From the NCBI GenBank assembly GCA_009920765.1, contig RFZJ01000044.1, positions 1 through 34,071 of the forward strand: DNA of 34,071 nucleotides. Reading direction: 5' to 3'. This document shows positions 24,770-33,705 of this stretch, one piece after another. Both the position numbers and the translations under genes were made by a program. The DNA comes from Planctomycetota bacterium (lineage in GTDB: Bacteria > Planctomycetota > Planctomycetia > Gemmatales > Gemmataceae). Numbering within the stretch: position 1 is the first letter of the stretch; each line of letters starts with the position of its first letter. The notes beneath the pieces were generated by a model. It saw nothing but the letters and a program-made list of their open reading frames with translations, was not told where the DNA came from and did no database searches.

Positions 24770-26140
24770 TTAGCTGAAGATATTCTTATGGCTGCCTGCG
24801 TTTAATACCTCGCGTGCAACTTCGGGCGAAAGCCTGAGCTTTGGATAATCAATCAGGGTTTGCAATACGGTGCTCACTAACATGCCTTGGGTAACAGGGT
24901 CAGAAGAGGGGGATGAAGCATCGGCTTTTGATTGCCCGATAACTTGCCCCATTGGATATCCACCACCAGCAAGAAGCAATGGCCCAAGATTGCCCCAGTG
25001 ATCCCGACCACCCTTGCCATTGATTTTTGGCGTTCGCCCCATTTCACCACATACCACCAACATGATTTTATCTTCCAAACCACGACTTTTAACATCCTCA
25101 AGAAACGCACTGATAGCATGATCTAATGGTGGAGCCATGTATCCCATGCCTTCATCGATGGTGGCATTGTTGGAATCCGCATGCATATCCCAGACAAAGT
25201 TGGTGGTAACGGTAACAAAGCCTGCACCTCGTTCGCACATTCTGCGGGATAGGCAAAGTAGCTTGCCCAGTGTTCGGGCGTTGTCCGCATAATTTTTATG
25301 GTTGTTCCATTTCTTACTGATGGCATCAACTTGAATAAGGGGGGCGGTATCGTACCGGGCAATGGTATTTGGATCTTCCTTGGAAAGGTCGAGAGCATCT
25401 GCAAGGCCACCCATTAGTGCCAGCAAAGCCATTTCACGCGACTTATCAGAAGTTTCTGCACGCAGCGTATCTTCGATGGCCCAGCGAACTTTATCCAGGC
25501 TTTGAAGCAATGCAAGTCGATCGTCCAGCCTTTCGCGGGGCAGTTTGATTTTAAGATCCTGCATAAGGCCATTGCCTGCGCCGGGTTGAACAGGGGCAAG
25601 CGATGGAGAAAAAGGCCCGGTTGCATCGAATTTGCCAAATTGCATTACGCCTGCTTGAGCATTGGGATCGACAGCTCTGGGAAATAACAGTGCGTTTCGA
25701 GGTATGGCTTTTTCTGGGTGGGATATTCCAGCAACTGCGGAATATAAACTTCCAAGATTCGCCCCCGAGGTGGTTTTGCAAACAACGGGCTTGATATCGT
25801 GGTTGGCATCGCCTGGAACATACGAGCGCACTATGGTCAACTTATCAGCATGTTTTGCAAGTTTAGGAAAAGGTGAGCCGAATAACACTCCAGGAATATT
25901 GGTTTGAACCGTTCCCAGGGGGCCACGGATTTCTTTGGGGGAATTAGGTTTTGGGTCGAAAGTTTCTACCTGACTCGGACCACCATGCAGGAATAGGAAA
26001 ACTACGGATTTATTGGTTAGAACAGATTTTTCATCCGCTTTTACTATTCTTCCAGAAGCCAGGCCTGCCAAGCCAAAACCCCCTATTTTAAGGAAGTCTC
26101 TTCTTCGATAGCGGTTATCATGATCCCAAAAAGTAAGCAT
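24770..26140 (-). CDS. DUF1501 protein, Tat-type signal (456 aa)
   Basis: A clear twin-arginine leader (YRRRDFLKIGGFGLAGLASG, residues 12-31) precedes the DUF1501 domain, which starts with SVVFLFLHGGPSQVETFDPKP. The other family segments are VTTNFVWDMHADSNN, LVVCGEMGRTPKINGKGGRDHWGNLGPLLLAGGGYPMGQVIG. It is therefore a Tat-exported member of the alkaline-phosphatase-like superfamily with no proven activity. It stands 163 bases upstream of the PSCyt1/DUF1549 gene, so it may form one transcription unit with it and with the DUF1501 gene at 19975. It is divergent from the phosphate transporter gene with 204 bases between the starts. Sequence similarity to the other two DUF1501 proteins is confined to the core motifs, so it is not a recent duplicate. 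Confidence 0.88.
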   Translation of the reverse strand: MLTFWDHDNRYRRRDFLKIGGFGLAGLASGRIVKADEKSVLTNKSVVFLFLHGGPSQVETFDPKPNSPKEIRGPLGTVQTNIPGVLFGSPFPKLAKHADKLTIVRSYVPGDANHDIKPVVCKTTSGANLGSLYSAVAGISHPEKAIPRNALLFPRAVDPNAQAGVMQFGKFDATGPFSPSLAPVQPGAGNGLMQDLKIKLPRERLDDRLALLQSLDKVRWAIEDTLRAETSDKSREMALLALMGGLADALDLSKEDPNTIARYDTAPLIQVDAISKKWNNHKNYADNARTLGKLLCLSRRMCERGAGFVTVTTNFVWDMHADSNNATIDEGMGYMAPPLDHAISAFLEDVKSRGLEDKIMLVVCGEMGRTPKINGKGGRDHWGNLGPLLLAGGGYPMGQVIGQSKADASSPSSDPVTQGMLVSTVLQTLIDYPKLRLSPEVAREVLNAGSHKNIFS

Positions 26141-26301
26141 TGTAGGTTCTCGTTAGGTCAGGTATGAGTTCTGATTATAAGATAAAATCGTCAATATTAC
26201 CAGTAAAAGTTATTGATTACTCAAGTTTTTTGCTAAAGCCAAGAAAGGTTTATGTTATTTCGGTTAAAGTCTAATTTATTTTAATCAAATAGTCCTGACT
26301 G

Positions 26302-26332
26302 TGTTAAAACTGCATTTTGTTAAATTGTTTAA
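26302..26332 (+). promoter_or_regulatory. Three TGTTAA-like direct repeats before the PiT transporter
   Basis: TGTTAA occurs at 26302-26307 and 26318-26323, and TGTTTAA at 26326-26332, directly before the Shine-Dalgarno AAAGGAG (26331-26337). The array resembles a multi-copy response-regulator site, and phosphate control would fit the gene. The sequence is AT-rich and chance is possible. Confidence 0.2.
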
Positions 26333-26344
26333 AGGAGAACAGTC

Positions 26345-27721
26345 ATGGATTTATGGACCTCGGCATCAAGTTTGCCTTTTATGACTTTGTTCTTTTGCCT
26401 TTTCGCACTTGCGATAGCGTTTGCGTTTGAGTTCATTAATGGGTTTCATGATACTGCCAATGCGGTAACCACGGTTATCTATACCAAATCCCTGCCAGCT
26501 ACTCCTGCAGTAATTTATTCAGGCTTCCTAAACTTTCTAGGAGTTATGGTAGGTGGTACATCGGTTGCTTTTAGCATCGTCAATCTTTTACCTGTGGATT
26601 TGCTAATTGATAATACTAGTGGAAGGGCGTTGGTAATGGTGCTATCCCTTTTGATTGGGGGTATAATTTGGAATCTGGGTACTTGGTTTATAGGTTTGCC
26701 TGTAAGTACATCCCACACTCTTATTGGCTCAATTCTTGGGGTCGGTATTGTTAACAGCCTGATGAGTGGTAATGGGTTGTCAGCTTTAAACTGGGGCCAG
26801 GTTATCACGGTGATGATGGCTCTGGTAATTTCGCCGTTATTGGGATTTGTTTTAGCTGGAATTGGCCTGTTAGCCATGAAATTGGTGATTCGGGATCAAA
26901 GGCTCTATGAACCACCAGTCGATGAAAATCCACCCCCCTTCTGGATTCGAGGTTTATTAATCATTACTTGTGGCGGAGTAAGCTTTGCCCATGGTTCAAA
27001 TGATGGTCAAAAAGGCATGGGGCTAATTCTTTTGGTGCTTATAGGATTCATGCCTGTTTATTATGCCATGGATATTCATGATCATCAAAAGGCGAAAACA
27101 TGCAGGGAAGCGGTTGTGAATGTTAAACAAATTATGGCGCAATCAAATATCACGGATACCATGCTTATCAAGCAGGCTGACCAGGTGCTCACAAACTTGG
27201 AAGGGAAGATTTCACTTGAGGAAGTGCCTTCCGATAAAAGGTGGGAGGTGCGCAGGGAAATTTATTCTCTTGTGGTTGCATTACGTAAACTCCAGAAAAC
27301 CATGCCAGAGATTAAACACCTTCTTCACCCCCAAACCGATGTCATCAAATCCTCGATAGAATTCGTGCCTTTATGGGTTGTGATAGGTGTTGCATTATCT
27401 CTTGGTGTGGGGACCACCATTGGCTACAAGCGGATTGTGATTACAGTTGCTGAAAAAATTGGAAAGTCCCATCTCACTTTTGGGCAGGGTGCTGTTGCTG
27501 AAACTATTACTGCAGCAACTATTCTAGGGGCGGTCTTTTTTCATATGCCTGTCAGCACTACTCATGTTTTATCAAGTGGCATAGCAGGAACGATGGCTGC
27601 GAATAAATCCGGGGTTCAGTTTGAAACTTGTCGAAAAATCCTGCTGGCATGGGTTTTCACCCTGCCTGCATCCATAGCCCTCTCGGGACTGCTTTTTGTT
27701 GTTGGTTGCATGGTTGTTTGA
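26345..27721 (+). CDS. Inorganic phosphate transporter, PiT family
   Basis: PiT proteins take up inorganic phosphate (as metal phosphate or with cations) through the inner membrane. The two inverted family signatures are visible: GFHDTANAV (33-41) in the N-terminal half with the GFLNFLGVMVGGTSVA helix, and GVSFAHGSNDGQKGMG (about 214-229), then GAVAETITAATI near the end. About ten hydrophobic segments surround a hydrophilic loop of roughly 100 residues (about 245-335), as in PitA-type members. Both GLPVSTSHTLIGSILG and HMPVSTTHVLSSGIAGTM, the repeated P-V-S-T-(S/T)-H motif, are present. AAAGGAG is seven bases before the ATG. It is a single gene; no pstSCAB or PhoU partner is seen. It is divergent from DUF1501. 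Confidence 0.93.
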   Translation: MDLWTSASSLPFMTLFFCLFALAIAFAFEFINGFHDTANAVTTVIYTKSLPATPAVIYSGFLNFLGVMVGGTSVAFSIVNLLPVDLLIDNTSGRALVMVLSLLIGGIIWNLGTWFIGLPVSTSHTLIGSILGVGIVNSLMSGNGLSALNWGQVITVMMALVISPLLGFVLAGIGLLAMKLVIRDQRLYEPPVDENPPPFWIRGLLIITCGGVSFAHGSNDGQKGMGLILLVLIGFMPVYYAMDIHDHQKAKTCREAVVNVKQIMAQSNITDTMLIKQADQVLTNLEGKISLEEVPSDKRWEVRREIYSLVVALRKLQKTMPEIKHLLHPQTDVIKSSIEFVPLWVVIGVALSLGVGTTIGYKRIVITVAEKIGKSHLTFGQGAVAETITAATILGAVFFHMPVSTTHVLSSGIAGTMAANKSGVQFETCRKILLAWVFTLPASIALSGLLFVVGCMVV

Positions 27722-27877
27722 TTTATCAACTTACTATGGAAAATCATCTGGTGACAATCCCAGGTAAATCTACTACTTGATGGGAAATTATTTCTATGCT
27801 TGGAGTGCGAAACCTGTGATTTATCTATAATAATTTTAAGATTACTGAAGTAACTAAATGTATCTGTTTAAATAATA

Positions 27878-27889
27878 CCCTATTTAGGG
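27878..27889 (+). promoter_or_regulatory. Inverted repeat over the sulfatase ribosome binding site
   Basis: CCCTA-TT-TAGGG is a 5-bp inverted repeat that includes the Shine-Dalgarno TAGGGA of the gene starting at 27895. It could hide the ribosome binding site in the mRNA or be a protein site; the 2-base loop argues against a hairpin. Confidence 0.15.
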
Positions 27890-27894
27890 ATTTC

Positions 27895-29394
27895 ATGGCT
27901 ATGAATCAATCTTCTCTTTTTGCCAAGCCAGTTCTTAATGCCTTGGTTTTTTTATTTCTGGGTCTTTTTTTCCTGGTTACTACCGGAACCATTTATGCCG
28001 CTGATAAAGAACGCTTGAATGTACTTTTTATCGCAGTTGATGATTTGCGTACTGAAGCCAGTGTGTTTGGGAAAAAATACATCCATTCCCCCAACTTGGA
28101 TCGAATTGCGAAAATGGGGATCACCTTTAATCGCGCTTATTGTCAGCAGGCTGTTTGCTCGCCTTCGCGTTCCAGCCTTCTTACGGGCACCCGCCCAGAT
28201 ACCACCAAGGTTTGGGATTTGGAAACTCACTTTCGCAAAGCCTTGCCTGATGTTGTTACCTTGCCACAGCTTTTTAAAAACAATGGTTATTTTGTTCAGG
28301 GTATGGGCAAGCTATATCATGGCTCACTTGATGATCCGCAATCTTGGTCAGTTCCTTGGAGCAATCCCAGAAAAGAAATTGAAGTTTATGCATTGCCAGC
28401 CAATCGGCCTGGTGCTAATGCCAAGGGCGTAAAGGCCAATAAGAAAGCCAAGGGCGCTGCTTTTGAAGCCGCTGATGTTCCGGATAATAAATTTCACGAT
28501 GGTGCGCTTGCCGAGATGGCGGTAAAAGCCCTGCAAAGTATTGCTGCTAAAAAAGAGCCCTTCTGGTTGGGCGTCGGTTTCATCAAGCCCCACCTTCCTT
28601 TTGTTGCTCCTAAAAAGTATTGGGATTTATACGACCCCGCCAAGATTGATCTTGCTCCCAATCCTTTCAAACCTAAAGGTGCACCGGAGTATGCTTTGGC
28701 CTCTGGTGGCGAGCTTCACGCTTATACCGGTATTCCAAATGGCCCCATACCCGATTCTCTTGCACGAAAGCTCAAGCATGGGTATTACGCCTCCATCAGC
28801 TATATGGATGCACAGCTAGGTAAAGTCCTTGATGAACTTGATCGCTTGAAGCTTACCGATAAAACCATCATTATTCTCTGGGGCGATCATGGTTGGAAAC
28901 TGGGCGAGCATGGCGCATGGTGCAAACACAGTAATGTGGAAAATGATACCAATGCACCATTGTTGATTGCTGCACCCGGCATGAAGACTGCAGGAAAAAG
29001 CAGTAATTCCCTCGTGGAATTTGTGGATATTTATCCAACCCTTGCAGAGTTGTGTGGCTTGCAATTACCCACCCATTTGGAAGGCAGAAGCCTTGTTCCA
29101 GTTCTTAAAGATCCGACTGTTTCAGTCAAGAAAGCCTCTTTCAGTCAATATCCCCGGGGTGCAAAAATCATGGGATATTCCATGCGTACTGAACAATATC
29201 GATTCACCCGTTGGGTCAACCGCGAAAATCATTCCAAACTTGAAGCAATTGAACTTTATGATCATCAAAATGATCCACAAGAAAACACGAACATTGCCAA
29301 TGACCCTAAAAACGCAGAATTGGTTGCAAAACTTACCGAACAGTGGAAAAAAGGTTGGAAGGGTAATTTAATTGCGTCTCCGCAGGAAAAATGA
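27895..29394 (+). CDS. Sulfatase, iduronate-2-sulfatase-like (S1 family)
   Basis: The exported enzyme (signal to about residue 36, cleavage near IYAA/D) belongs to the type I sulfatases that hydrolyse sulfate esters with a formylglycine. Seen: the metal-binding opening NVLFIAVDDLR (42-52, D49 and D50), the modified Cys C88 in CSPSRSSLLTGTRP (C-x-P-S-R, FGly consensus), KPHLPFVAPKKYWDLY, and ILWGDHGWKLGEHGAWCKHSNVEN with the C-terminal metal and substrate residues. The wording VDDLR, the SYMDAQLG segment and the ending LYDHQNDPQENTNIAND are typical of the iduronate-2-sulfatase-like group. The substrate could be sulfated polysaccharide or glycosaminoglycan. Maturation needs a formylglycine-generating enzyme that is not in this window. 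TAGGGA lies four bases before ATG 27895; the ATG at 27901 is better spaced. Confidence 0.93.
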   Translation: MAMNQSSLFAKPVLNALVFLFLGLFFLVTTGTIYAADKERLNVLFIAVDDLRTEASVFGKKYIHSPNLDRIAKMGITFNRAYCQQAVCSPSRSSLLTGTRPDTTKVWDLETHFRKALPDVVTLPQLFKNNGYFVQGMGKLYHGSLDDPQSWSVPWSNPRKEIEVYALPANRPGANAKGVKANKKAKGAAFEAADVPDNKFHDGALAEMAVKALQSIAAKKEPFWLGVGFIKPHLPFVAPKKYWDLYDPAKIDLAPNPFKPKGAPEYALASGGELHAYTGIPNGPIPDSLARKLKHGYYASISYMDAQLGKVLDELDRLKLTDKTIIILWGDHGWKLGEHGAWCKHSNVENDTNAPLLIAAPGMKTAGKSSNSLVEFVDIYPTLAELCGLQLPTHLEGRSLVPVLKDPTVSVKKASFSQYPRGAKIMGYSMRTEQYRFTRWVNRENHSKLEAIELYDHQNDPQENTNIANDPKNAELVAKLTEQWKKGWKGNLIASPQEK

Positions 29395-29685
29395 TTGATG
29401 TCTTGCCAGCAATAAAGCTATATGTAAAGCCAATAGGGTTTTATTGCAGCATGGTTTTTAAATGCCTTTTGATCTGGCCTTCGTTTTTGCTGATCACAAA
29501 TTTTGGTTTCATTTCACGCATTCCATCTTTAAGTGAACGATTGGTTTCCGCTACTCGTGCAGCGCTTGTTACATAAAATCAGGGGATGTTGCGGGCAGAG
29601 ATTTTGATTACTTCATCATGAATGAATCTTATTCTAAAGAAAATCTTTCATTTTCTGTGAAAAGGCTTCTTTGGGGCCCGAACTT

Positions 29686-31365
29686 TCATCGCACCTTGTA
29701 AACCAAGATGGAGACCCGGGGGCCTTGGTTATGTTCCATAGGCGTTCGGCCTGAGTAATAATTAGCGGTGGTTCGTAGTGGAAATTTATCCCCAACATTC
29801 ACCGTCTCTAAAAGTTCAAGGTTGAGTTCCTTGTGAGATTTTAAATCCCTAACCAACTCATCAATGTTGTGAACCGAAATAATATCGCCTTTTTTTGGAA
29901 TTGTCTGATTTAGTGCCAACTGTTTCAGGCCCTGTTTATCTGCGTAATAACTCAAACCCCACCAAGTAAGATGCCAGTGCGTGTTTTCTTTCCCAATGTT
30001 CCAATCCCTGTGTTTGATTTCATGTGCGATTTGTTTTGATGCTTGGGCGTCGAGAAAATCAACCGAGTAAAATAACCCCCCAAGGGTTATACCAAAGCAG
30101 ATAATAAGGCGCGATAGGTTTTGAGTGGTTTCATTGAATACCTGCGTTTTGGATAAAAGCCTTGCTGACAAAAATGTAAATACCAAGGTGATCCCAATTA
30201 CTCTTCTTACCGCAGGAAAAGGTGAAAGTGCAAAATACCCCATTAACTCAAGCATCAGCCAGATGCACAAAAACCAATCCAGTTGGCGTTCATTAAACAG
30301 TGAATTTTCATTGCTGTTTTTGGGATTCGAAGCAAGTAAATTGTAAACCACCGTGCACAGAGTCCCCCAGACCAGAGTTGCCATCAACCCATAAATAATC
30401 GTGGAAAGAGTAAGCACGTTACGCCCGGATTGTGGATCTTTTATAGACAGAAATTCCATCGGAATCAAAGCGAGGGATATAAAGCAAAGGAATATCAAAA
30501 ATGCAGTTGTTAGGATGTTGCGAATTGAGACTTTGCATGCAACCAACCCCATCAGGGCGATTACACTTGCTATACCACCCACTTGGGTAAGCAATGGCAA
30601 TATCAGATGAAGGCATCTGCGGATAAAATTACCTTTTCTTTGCCCCAGATGAATGAGGAAGTGAGATTGCCCTTGCGAATAATGGATGAAGAGTTCCCAT
30701 GAAACAAACATGAAAAGGGCTATAAAAACAACCATTAAGCCCTGGAAAATTTGCCTCTTCATCAAGTACAAGCAAAGTATCGCAGCCAAGGTGATCAATG
30801 CGGTGTACTTGGTTTCTATTGCCAACCCTAAAATTAAACCGTTCAGGAGGGTAAGGCCAATGGATGATTTATCGATTGATTCAAAAGCCAAAGCAAGCCC
30901 GGTCAGTCCCAAGGCAAGGACTGGGATTTCCAGCATGCAATTAAATCCGGGAAGAATCGCAGGTGATAAAATACTAAGCCATAAGAATATGGCTTCATGC
31001 CCTGGTGCAAAGCGCTTGAATAGATAATACAGTGATCCTGATAGAAGTAAGGCAAAAGGAAATAGCCAGAGTTTGAATAAGATTGGTTTGTTGCCTAGCA
31101 ACGCCATTCCCGTACCCAGATAGTAGGGAAGCACCGGTGGAACAAGCAATTGGTTTGCGGATATGTAATTGGGCGAACCGAAATCAAAAGCATAGGGATT
31201 TAAAGGGTGGGCGATGAATTCTCCTGCATAAAAAATGTAAACATTGTCATCCATATGCACGGGCTTTACTGCATTAAGGATGGTTAAAACACCGGCCACC
31301 AAGATAATTAGTGAAAGTGAAGATTTTGTAAAAGTTTGTACGTTTTCAGAATCAAGCTTTTGCAT
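29686..31365 (-). CDS. Multi-span glycosyltransferase-like membrane protein (GT39/ArnT-like)
   Basis: The protein has about ten to twelve hydrophobic segments and the layout of the GT-C glycosyltransferases (PMT/ArnT-like): a first helix (about 15-33), then an external loop with the acid pair VHMDDNVYIFYAGEF (D39, D40), the place of the catalytic Asp in this superfamily, and HPLNPYAFDFGSP. A series of short helices follows (YTALITLAAILCLYL, LTQVGGIASVIALMGLVACK, YGLMATLVWGTLCTVVYNLL), and a soluble C-terminal part from about 450 to the end. Such enzymes move sugar from a polyprenyl carrier to protein or lipid outside the inner membrane. The donor and acceptor are unknown. The ATG at 31365 has GGGA just upstream. 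It stands alone, 187 bases after a lipoprotein gene. The family is inferred from layout rather than from strong motifs. Confidence 0.65.
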   Translation of the reverse strand: MQKLDSENVQTFTKSSLSLIILVAGVLTILNAVKPVHMDDNVYIFYAGEFIAHPLNPYAFDFGSPNYISANQLLVPPVLPYYLGTGMALLGNKPILFKLWLFPFALLLSGSLYYLFKRFAPGHEAIFLWLSILSPAILPGFNCMLEIPVLALGLTGLALAFESIDKSSIGLTLLNGLILGLAIETKYTALITLAAILCLYLMKRQIFQGLMVVFIALFMFVSWELFIHYSQGQSHFLIHLGQRKGNFIRRCLHLILPLLTQVGGIASVIALMGLVACKVSIRNILTTAFLIFLCFISLALIPMEFLSIKDPQSGRNVLTLSTIIYGLMATLVWGTLCTVVYNLLASNPKNSNENSLFNERQLDWFLCIWLMLELMGYFALSPFPAVRRVIGITLVFTFLSARLLSKTQVFNETTQNLSRLIICFGITLGGLFYSVDFLDAQASKQIAHEIKHRDWNIGKENTHWHLTWWGLSYYADKQGLKQLALNQTIPKKGDIISVHNIDELVRDLKSHKELNLELLETVNVGDKFPLRTTANYYSGRTPMEHNQGPRVSILVYKVR

Positions 31366-31552
31366 TCATTTCCCATCATCAAGTTAAAAATACCGATTAA
31401 AAGCGTTGCCAAGATTAACATGATTGGAGAATTCTAGAAAGATGAGGATGGCAGGAAAATGCGGCAGGGTAAGCCATGAAAGTGTGAAGTAACTTGATCT
31501 GAATTCCGGTTTGGTTCAGGATGTAAGCGTTAAAAATCGAAGAGAGCCACAA

Positions 31553-31939
31553 TTATTTCTTGGAGGTAAGTTCGAAGAGGATTTCATTCTTACCGTTGGA
31601 TTTAACTTCAGCGCTAAGGGTGGTTTTTGTGTTGTATTTTTCGGGGATGAATTCTTCGATTGCATCTTCGCCCATGGGGCCTTTTTTACCTGGTACAACT
31701 CTTGTGGATATGATTTCAACTTTGTACTTTCCTTCGCTTGCTTTCATTTGAAAGGAGCCATCCTTGATGGTTGCGCCTTGTGGTGCGGTGGAAGGGTTTT
31801 CGGAACGCAGCGTGATATCCCCCTTGGCGACGGGAGTGCCATCGAATGACACTTTGCCAGTGATCTCATAAAGCTTCGGGCCGGAATCGCAACCCATGCA
31901 AGTGAGCAATGAAACAAACAAAAGGGAAAAGGTTCGCAT
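31553..31939 (-). CDS. Small lipoprotein with carboxypeptidase-regulatory-like beta-sandwich (128 aa)
   Basis: MRTFSLLFVSLLTCMGC is a lipoprotein signal with C17 lipidated (variant lipobox C-M-G-C). The mature part opens with YEITGKVSFDGTPVAKGDITLRSE, the same G-x-V-x-(L/F)-D-G-T-P-(I/V)-x-x-G-x-I-T-L pattern as the lipoprotein at 18501-18968, followed by KASEGKYKVEIISTRVVPG and EFIPEKYNTKTTLSAEVKSNGKNEILFEL. This is the transthyretin-like/carboxypeptidase-regulatory beta-sandwich of many planctomycete lipoproteins. The DUF1559 gene ends 33 bases upstream in the same direction, so the two form a pair. Function is unknown. Confidence 0.82.
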   Translation of the reverse strand: MRTFSLLFVSLLTCMGCDSGPKLYEITGKVSFDGTPVAKGDITLRSENPSTAPQGATIKDGSFQMKASEGKYKVEIISTRVVPGKKGPMGEDAIEEFIPEKYNTKTTLSAEVKSNGKNEILFELTSKK

Positions 31940-31972
31940 GGGGGTGTTCCAAAAGGTGGAATGAAAATGTTG

Positions 31973-32908
31973 TTAGTAAGATGCAGCTACTTCGCCCATT
32001 TCTCTTGTGCCAAGTTGTGCATAAATTATAGGATCGATACTGTTCTGAATGAAGCGCACTGAACCATCTGCAAGAGAAAAGTTCGCTCCTCCTGTGTGGG
32101 TGCTACGTGCCGAAAGATTTTGAGTGCCGTTATTAGCAACGTTTGTCATGGGAGCTTTTGGAATGGAAATGCCCTGATAGTTTTGTCGATCTGAAACTGT
32201 TGAATTAGGGGGATTCAAGGTGCTGAACCAGTTGTTTCCTTCCCAGGAATTGGAATACCTTCCCCTCAGGTCGTTGACATTGGTGTCTGCGACAACAAGA
32301 ATTTCCCCAAGCATCAGGGTATTGGAAGTTCCATCTCTTACATCTGTTATCCTGGTTTTCGATTTTACATAGAAAATGCCATTGAGGTTTTTGCCGTTAC
32401 CGTAGGCGGTGGAGCCGGAACATGCGACATAGTTGGTGTGCATGCCTTGTTTTTCAAAAACACCCGCAGTGGTGGTGTTTCCATCAAAGGTCTCGGTTTT
32501 GGGGCTGGAAGGATCAGAAGGGCACATCACAGAAGACAAAACTTTGGTTTTGTTGGTGGCAAGTAATGCCCAACCATTGATGCGATTGCTGTTTTCAAAG
32601 TTGGCGAAAAGCGATTGTTGTTCAATGAATGGAAGGGTCGGGTGAAGCCAGCAACCTCGTACATAGGGTGCATCATCCGAGTAGAAATCGTTGTATTGTC
32701 CGATTGGAAATAGCGTATTTGTATCGTGGTAGCCATGCATGCCAAGTGCAAGTTGTTTCAAATTGTTACTGCATTTCATGCGTGCTGCAGCTTCGCGCAC
32801 TTTTTGCACTGCTGGCAATAAAAGCCCTATTAAGATTGCAATTATTGCGATCACAACGAGTAATTCGATGAGAGTAAAACCTGAGTTGTGCATTCGGGTT
32901 TTTATCAT
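31973..32908 (-). CDS. DUF1559 pseudopilin-like protein (311 aa)
   Basis: The leader [26 protein letters not shown] is a prepilin-type signal with cleavage before F, then the long hydrophobic helix and [30 protein letters not shown], the DUF1559 opening. The domain includes [15 protein letters not shown] and the C-terminal [38 protein letters not shown]. Such proteins are made in dozens of paralogues in Gemmatales and related planctomycetes, with a role in surface structures assumed but unproven. AGGA lies eight bases before the ATG. The lipoprotein gene follows 33 bases after the stop; the same pair is seen at 18501-19916. Confidence 0.9.
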   Translation of the reverse strand: MIKTRMHNSGFTLIELLVVIAIIAILIGLLLPAVQKVREAAARMKCSNNLKQLALGMHGYHDTNTLFPIGQYNDFYSDDAPYVRGCWLHPTLPFIEQQSLFANFENSNRINGWALLATNKTKVLSSVMCPSDPSSPKTETFDGNTTTAGVFEKQGMHTNYVACSGSTAYGNGKNLNGIFYVKSKTRITDVRDGTSNTLMLGEILVVADTNVNDLRGRYSNSWEGNNWFSTLNPPNSTVSDRQNYQGISIPKAPMTNVANNGTQNLSARSTHTGGANFSLADGSVRFIQNSIDPIIYAQLGTREMGEVAASY

Positions 32909-33090
32909 GGCCGATGTCCTGAAGCAAAACCACTTAGAGATTTCAAAATATAGAAGATCGACTTTAAATTATAAATCGAGCACGGTCAATCCAAAAGGTT
33001 TATTCTTGGCTTGATCGTGAGGGTGGATCAAATTTTACAAGGCCCCTAGTTCAGGGATAGAATATGTTTTAATTTAAAGAAAACCCTTGG

Positions 33091-33663
33091 TTAATTGGAA
33101 TAATGGCGGTTGATGAGATCGTTTTGAATCCAGAGTAGCTTGTTGAATGCCCTGAGTGTTTGGATTTCTTCATTCCGATCAAGGTTTAAGCTGATGATAG
33201 TTCTTAGAATTACATCTGAAACAAACCCCAAGAGGGCGTTCATTTGCACCAAAGGAATGATGGTTTTGGGATTGCCCGCTTTTGAAGTGTGAATTTTTCC
33301 CACCATGTCAAGGTACTTAAGCATATTTCCATCATAAGGCTTGGTTACCAAGGTCACGAGATATCTTGAAAGGTGTTCTTTGCGGTTTTTAATGACATCA
33401 TGGTTTTCATCGAGGTTTTCAAGTGCTCTTTGCAAAGACTCTTTATCTGCAGGTTGGGTAGGAAGGAAATGTCGCCAAGTTGCATCATATTCGTGAAGCT
33501 GTTCGTAAACTGCATTGACTAAAGCTGGGACTTTTGGTGCGAGTAATGTTGCAGCATGGTGAATGGTCCGTATGTCTTCAGGGATGAAATGCATAAACTC
33601 TGCCAAGTATTGAAAGCGGTAATCAAGATCGGATTGTAGACGAGGTTCGTCAATAGTTGTCAT
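33091..33663 (-). CDS. Protoglobin-like heme protein (190 aa)
   Basis: The protein is a single-domain globin of the protoglobin / globin-coupled-sensor class, which binds heme and O2, NO or CO. Evidence: all-helical, 190 residues as in protoglobins; an N-terminal helix region DYRFQYLAEFMHFIPEDI that fits the pre-A/A helix pattern (Y-L-x-F-x-x-x-D); and RYLVTLVTKPYDGNMLKYLDMVGKIHTSKAG, which has the family's (I/V)G-x-(V/I)-H with the likely proximal His H125 and the Y-D before it. No output domain (methyl-accepting, GGDEF) is attached, so it is a free globin. AAAGGG is eight bases before the ATG. It is divergent from the sulfatase at 33894, and an AT-rich promoter region with a palindrome lies between them. 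The oxygen- or NO-related role is from the family. Confidence 0.8.
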   Translation of the reverse strand: MTTIDEPRLQSDLDYRFQYLAEFMHFIPEDIRTIHHAATLLAPKVPALVNAVYEQLHEYDATWRHFLPTQPADKESLQRALENLDENHDVIKNRKEHLSRYLVTLVTKPYDGNMLKYLDMVGKIHTSKAGNPKTIIPLVQMNALLGFVSDVILRTIISLNLDRNEEIQTLRAFNKLLWIQNDLINRHYSN

Positions 33664-33705
33664 GATGCAGGCCCTTTGAAGATAAAGAAGCTGAAAAATA
33701 ACATT

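Noticed and set aside
29409..29447. 8-bp inverted repeat GCAATAAA ... TTTATTGC after the sulfatase gene
   Set aside because: The loop is 23 bases, the stem is AT-rich and no T-run follows, so it is not a convincing terminator.
29391..29576. 61-codon frame touching the end of the sulfatase gene
   Set aside because: It lies opposite a more protein-like frame on the other strand, has no ribosome binding site and no sensible composition.
29620..29703. 27-codon frame (MNESYSKENLSF...) on the plus strand
   Set aside because: It overlaps the 3' end of the glycosyltransferase-like gene, has no ribosome binding site and is short enough to occur by chance.
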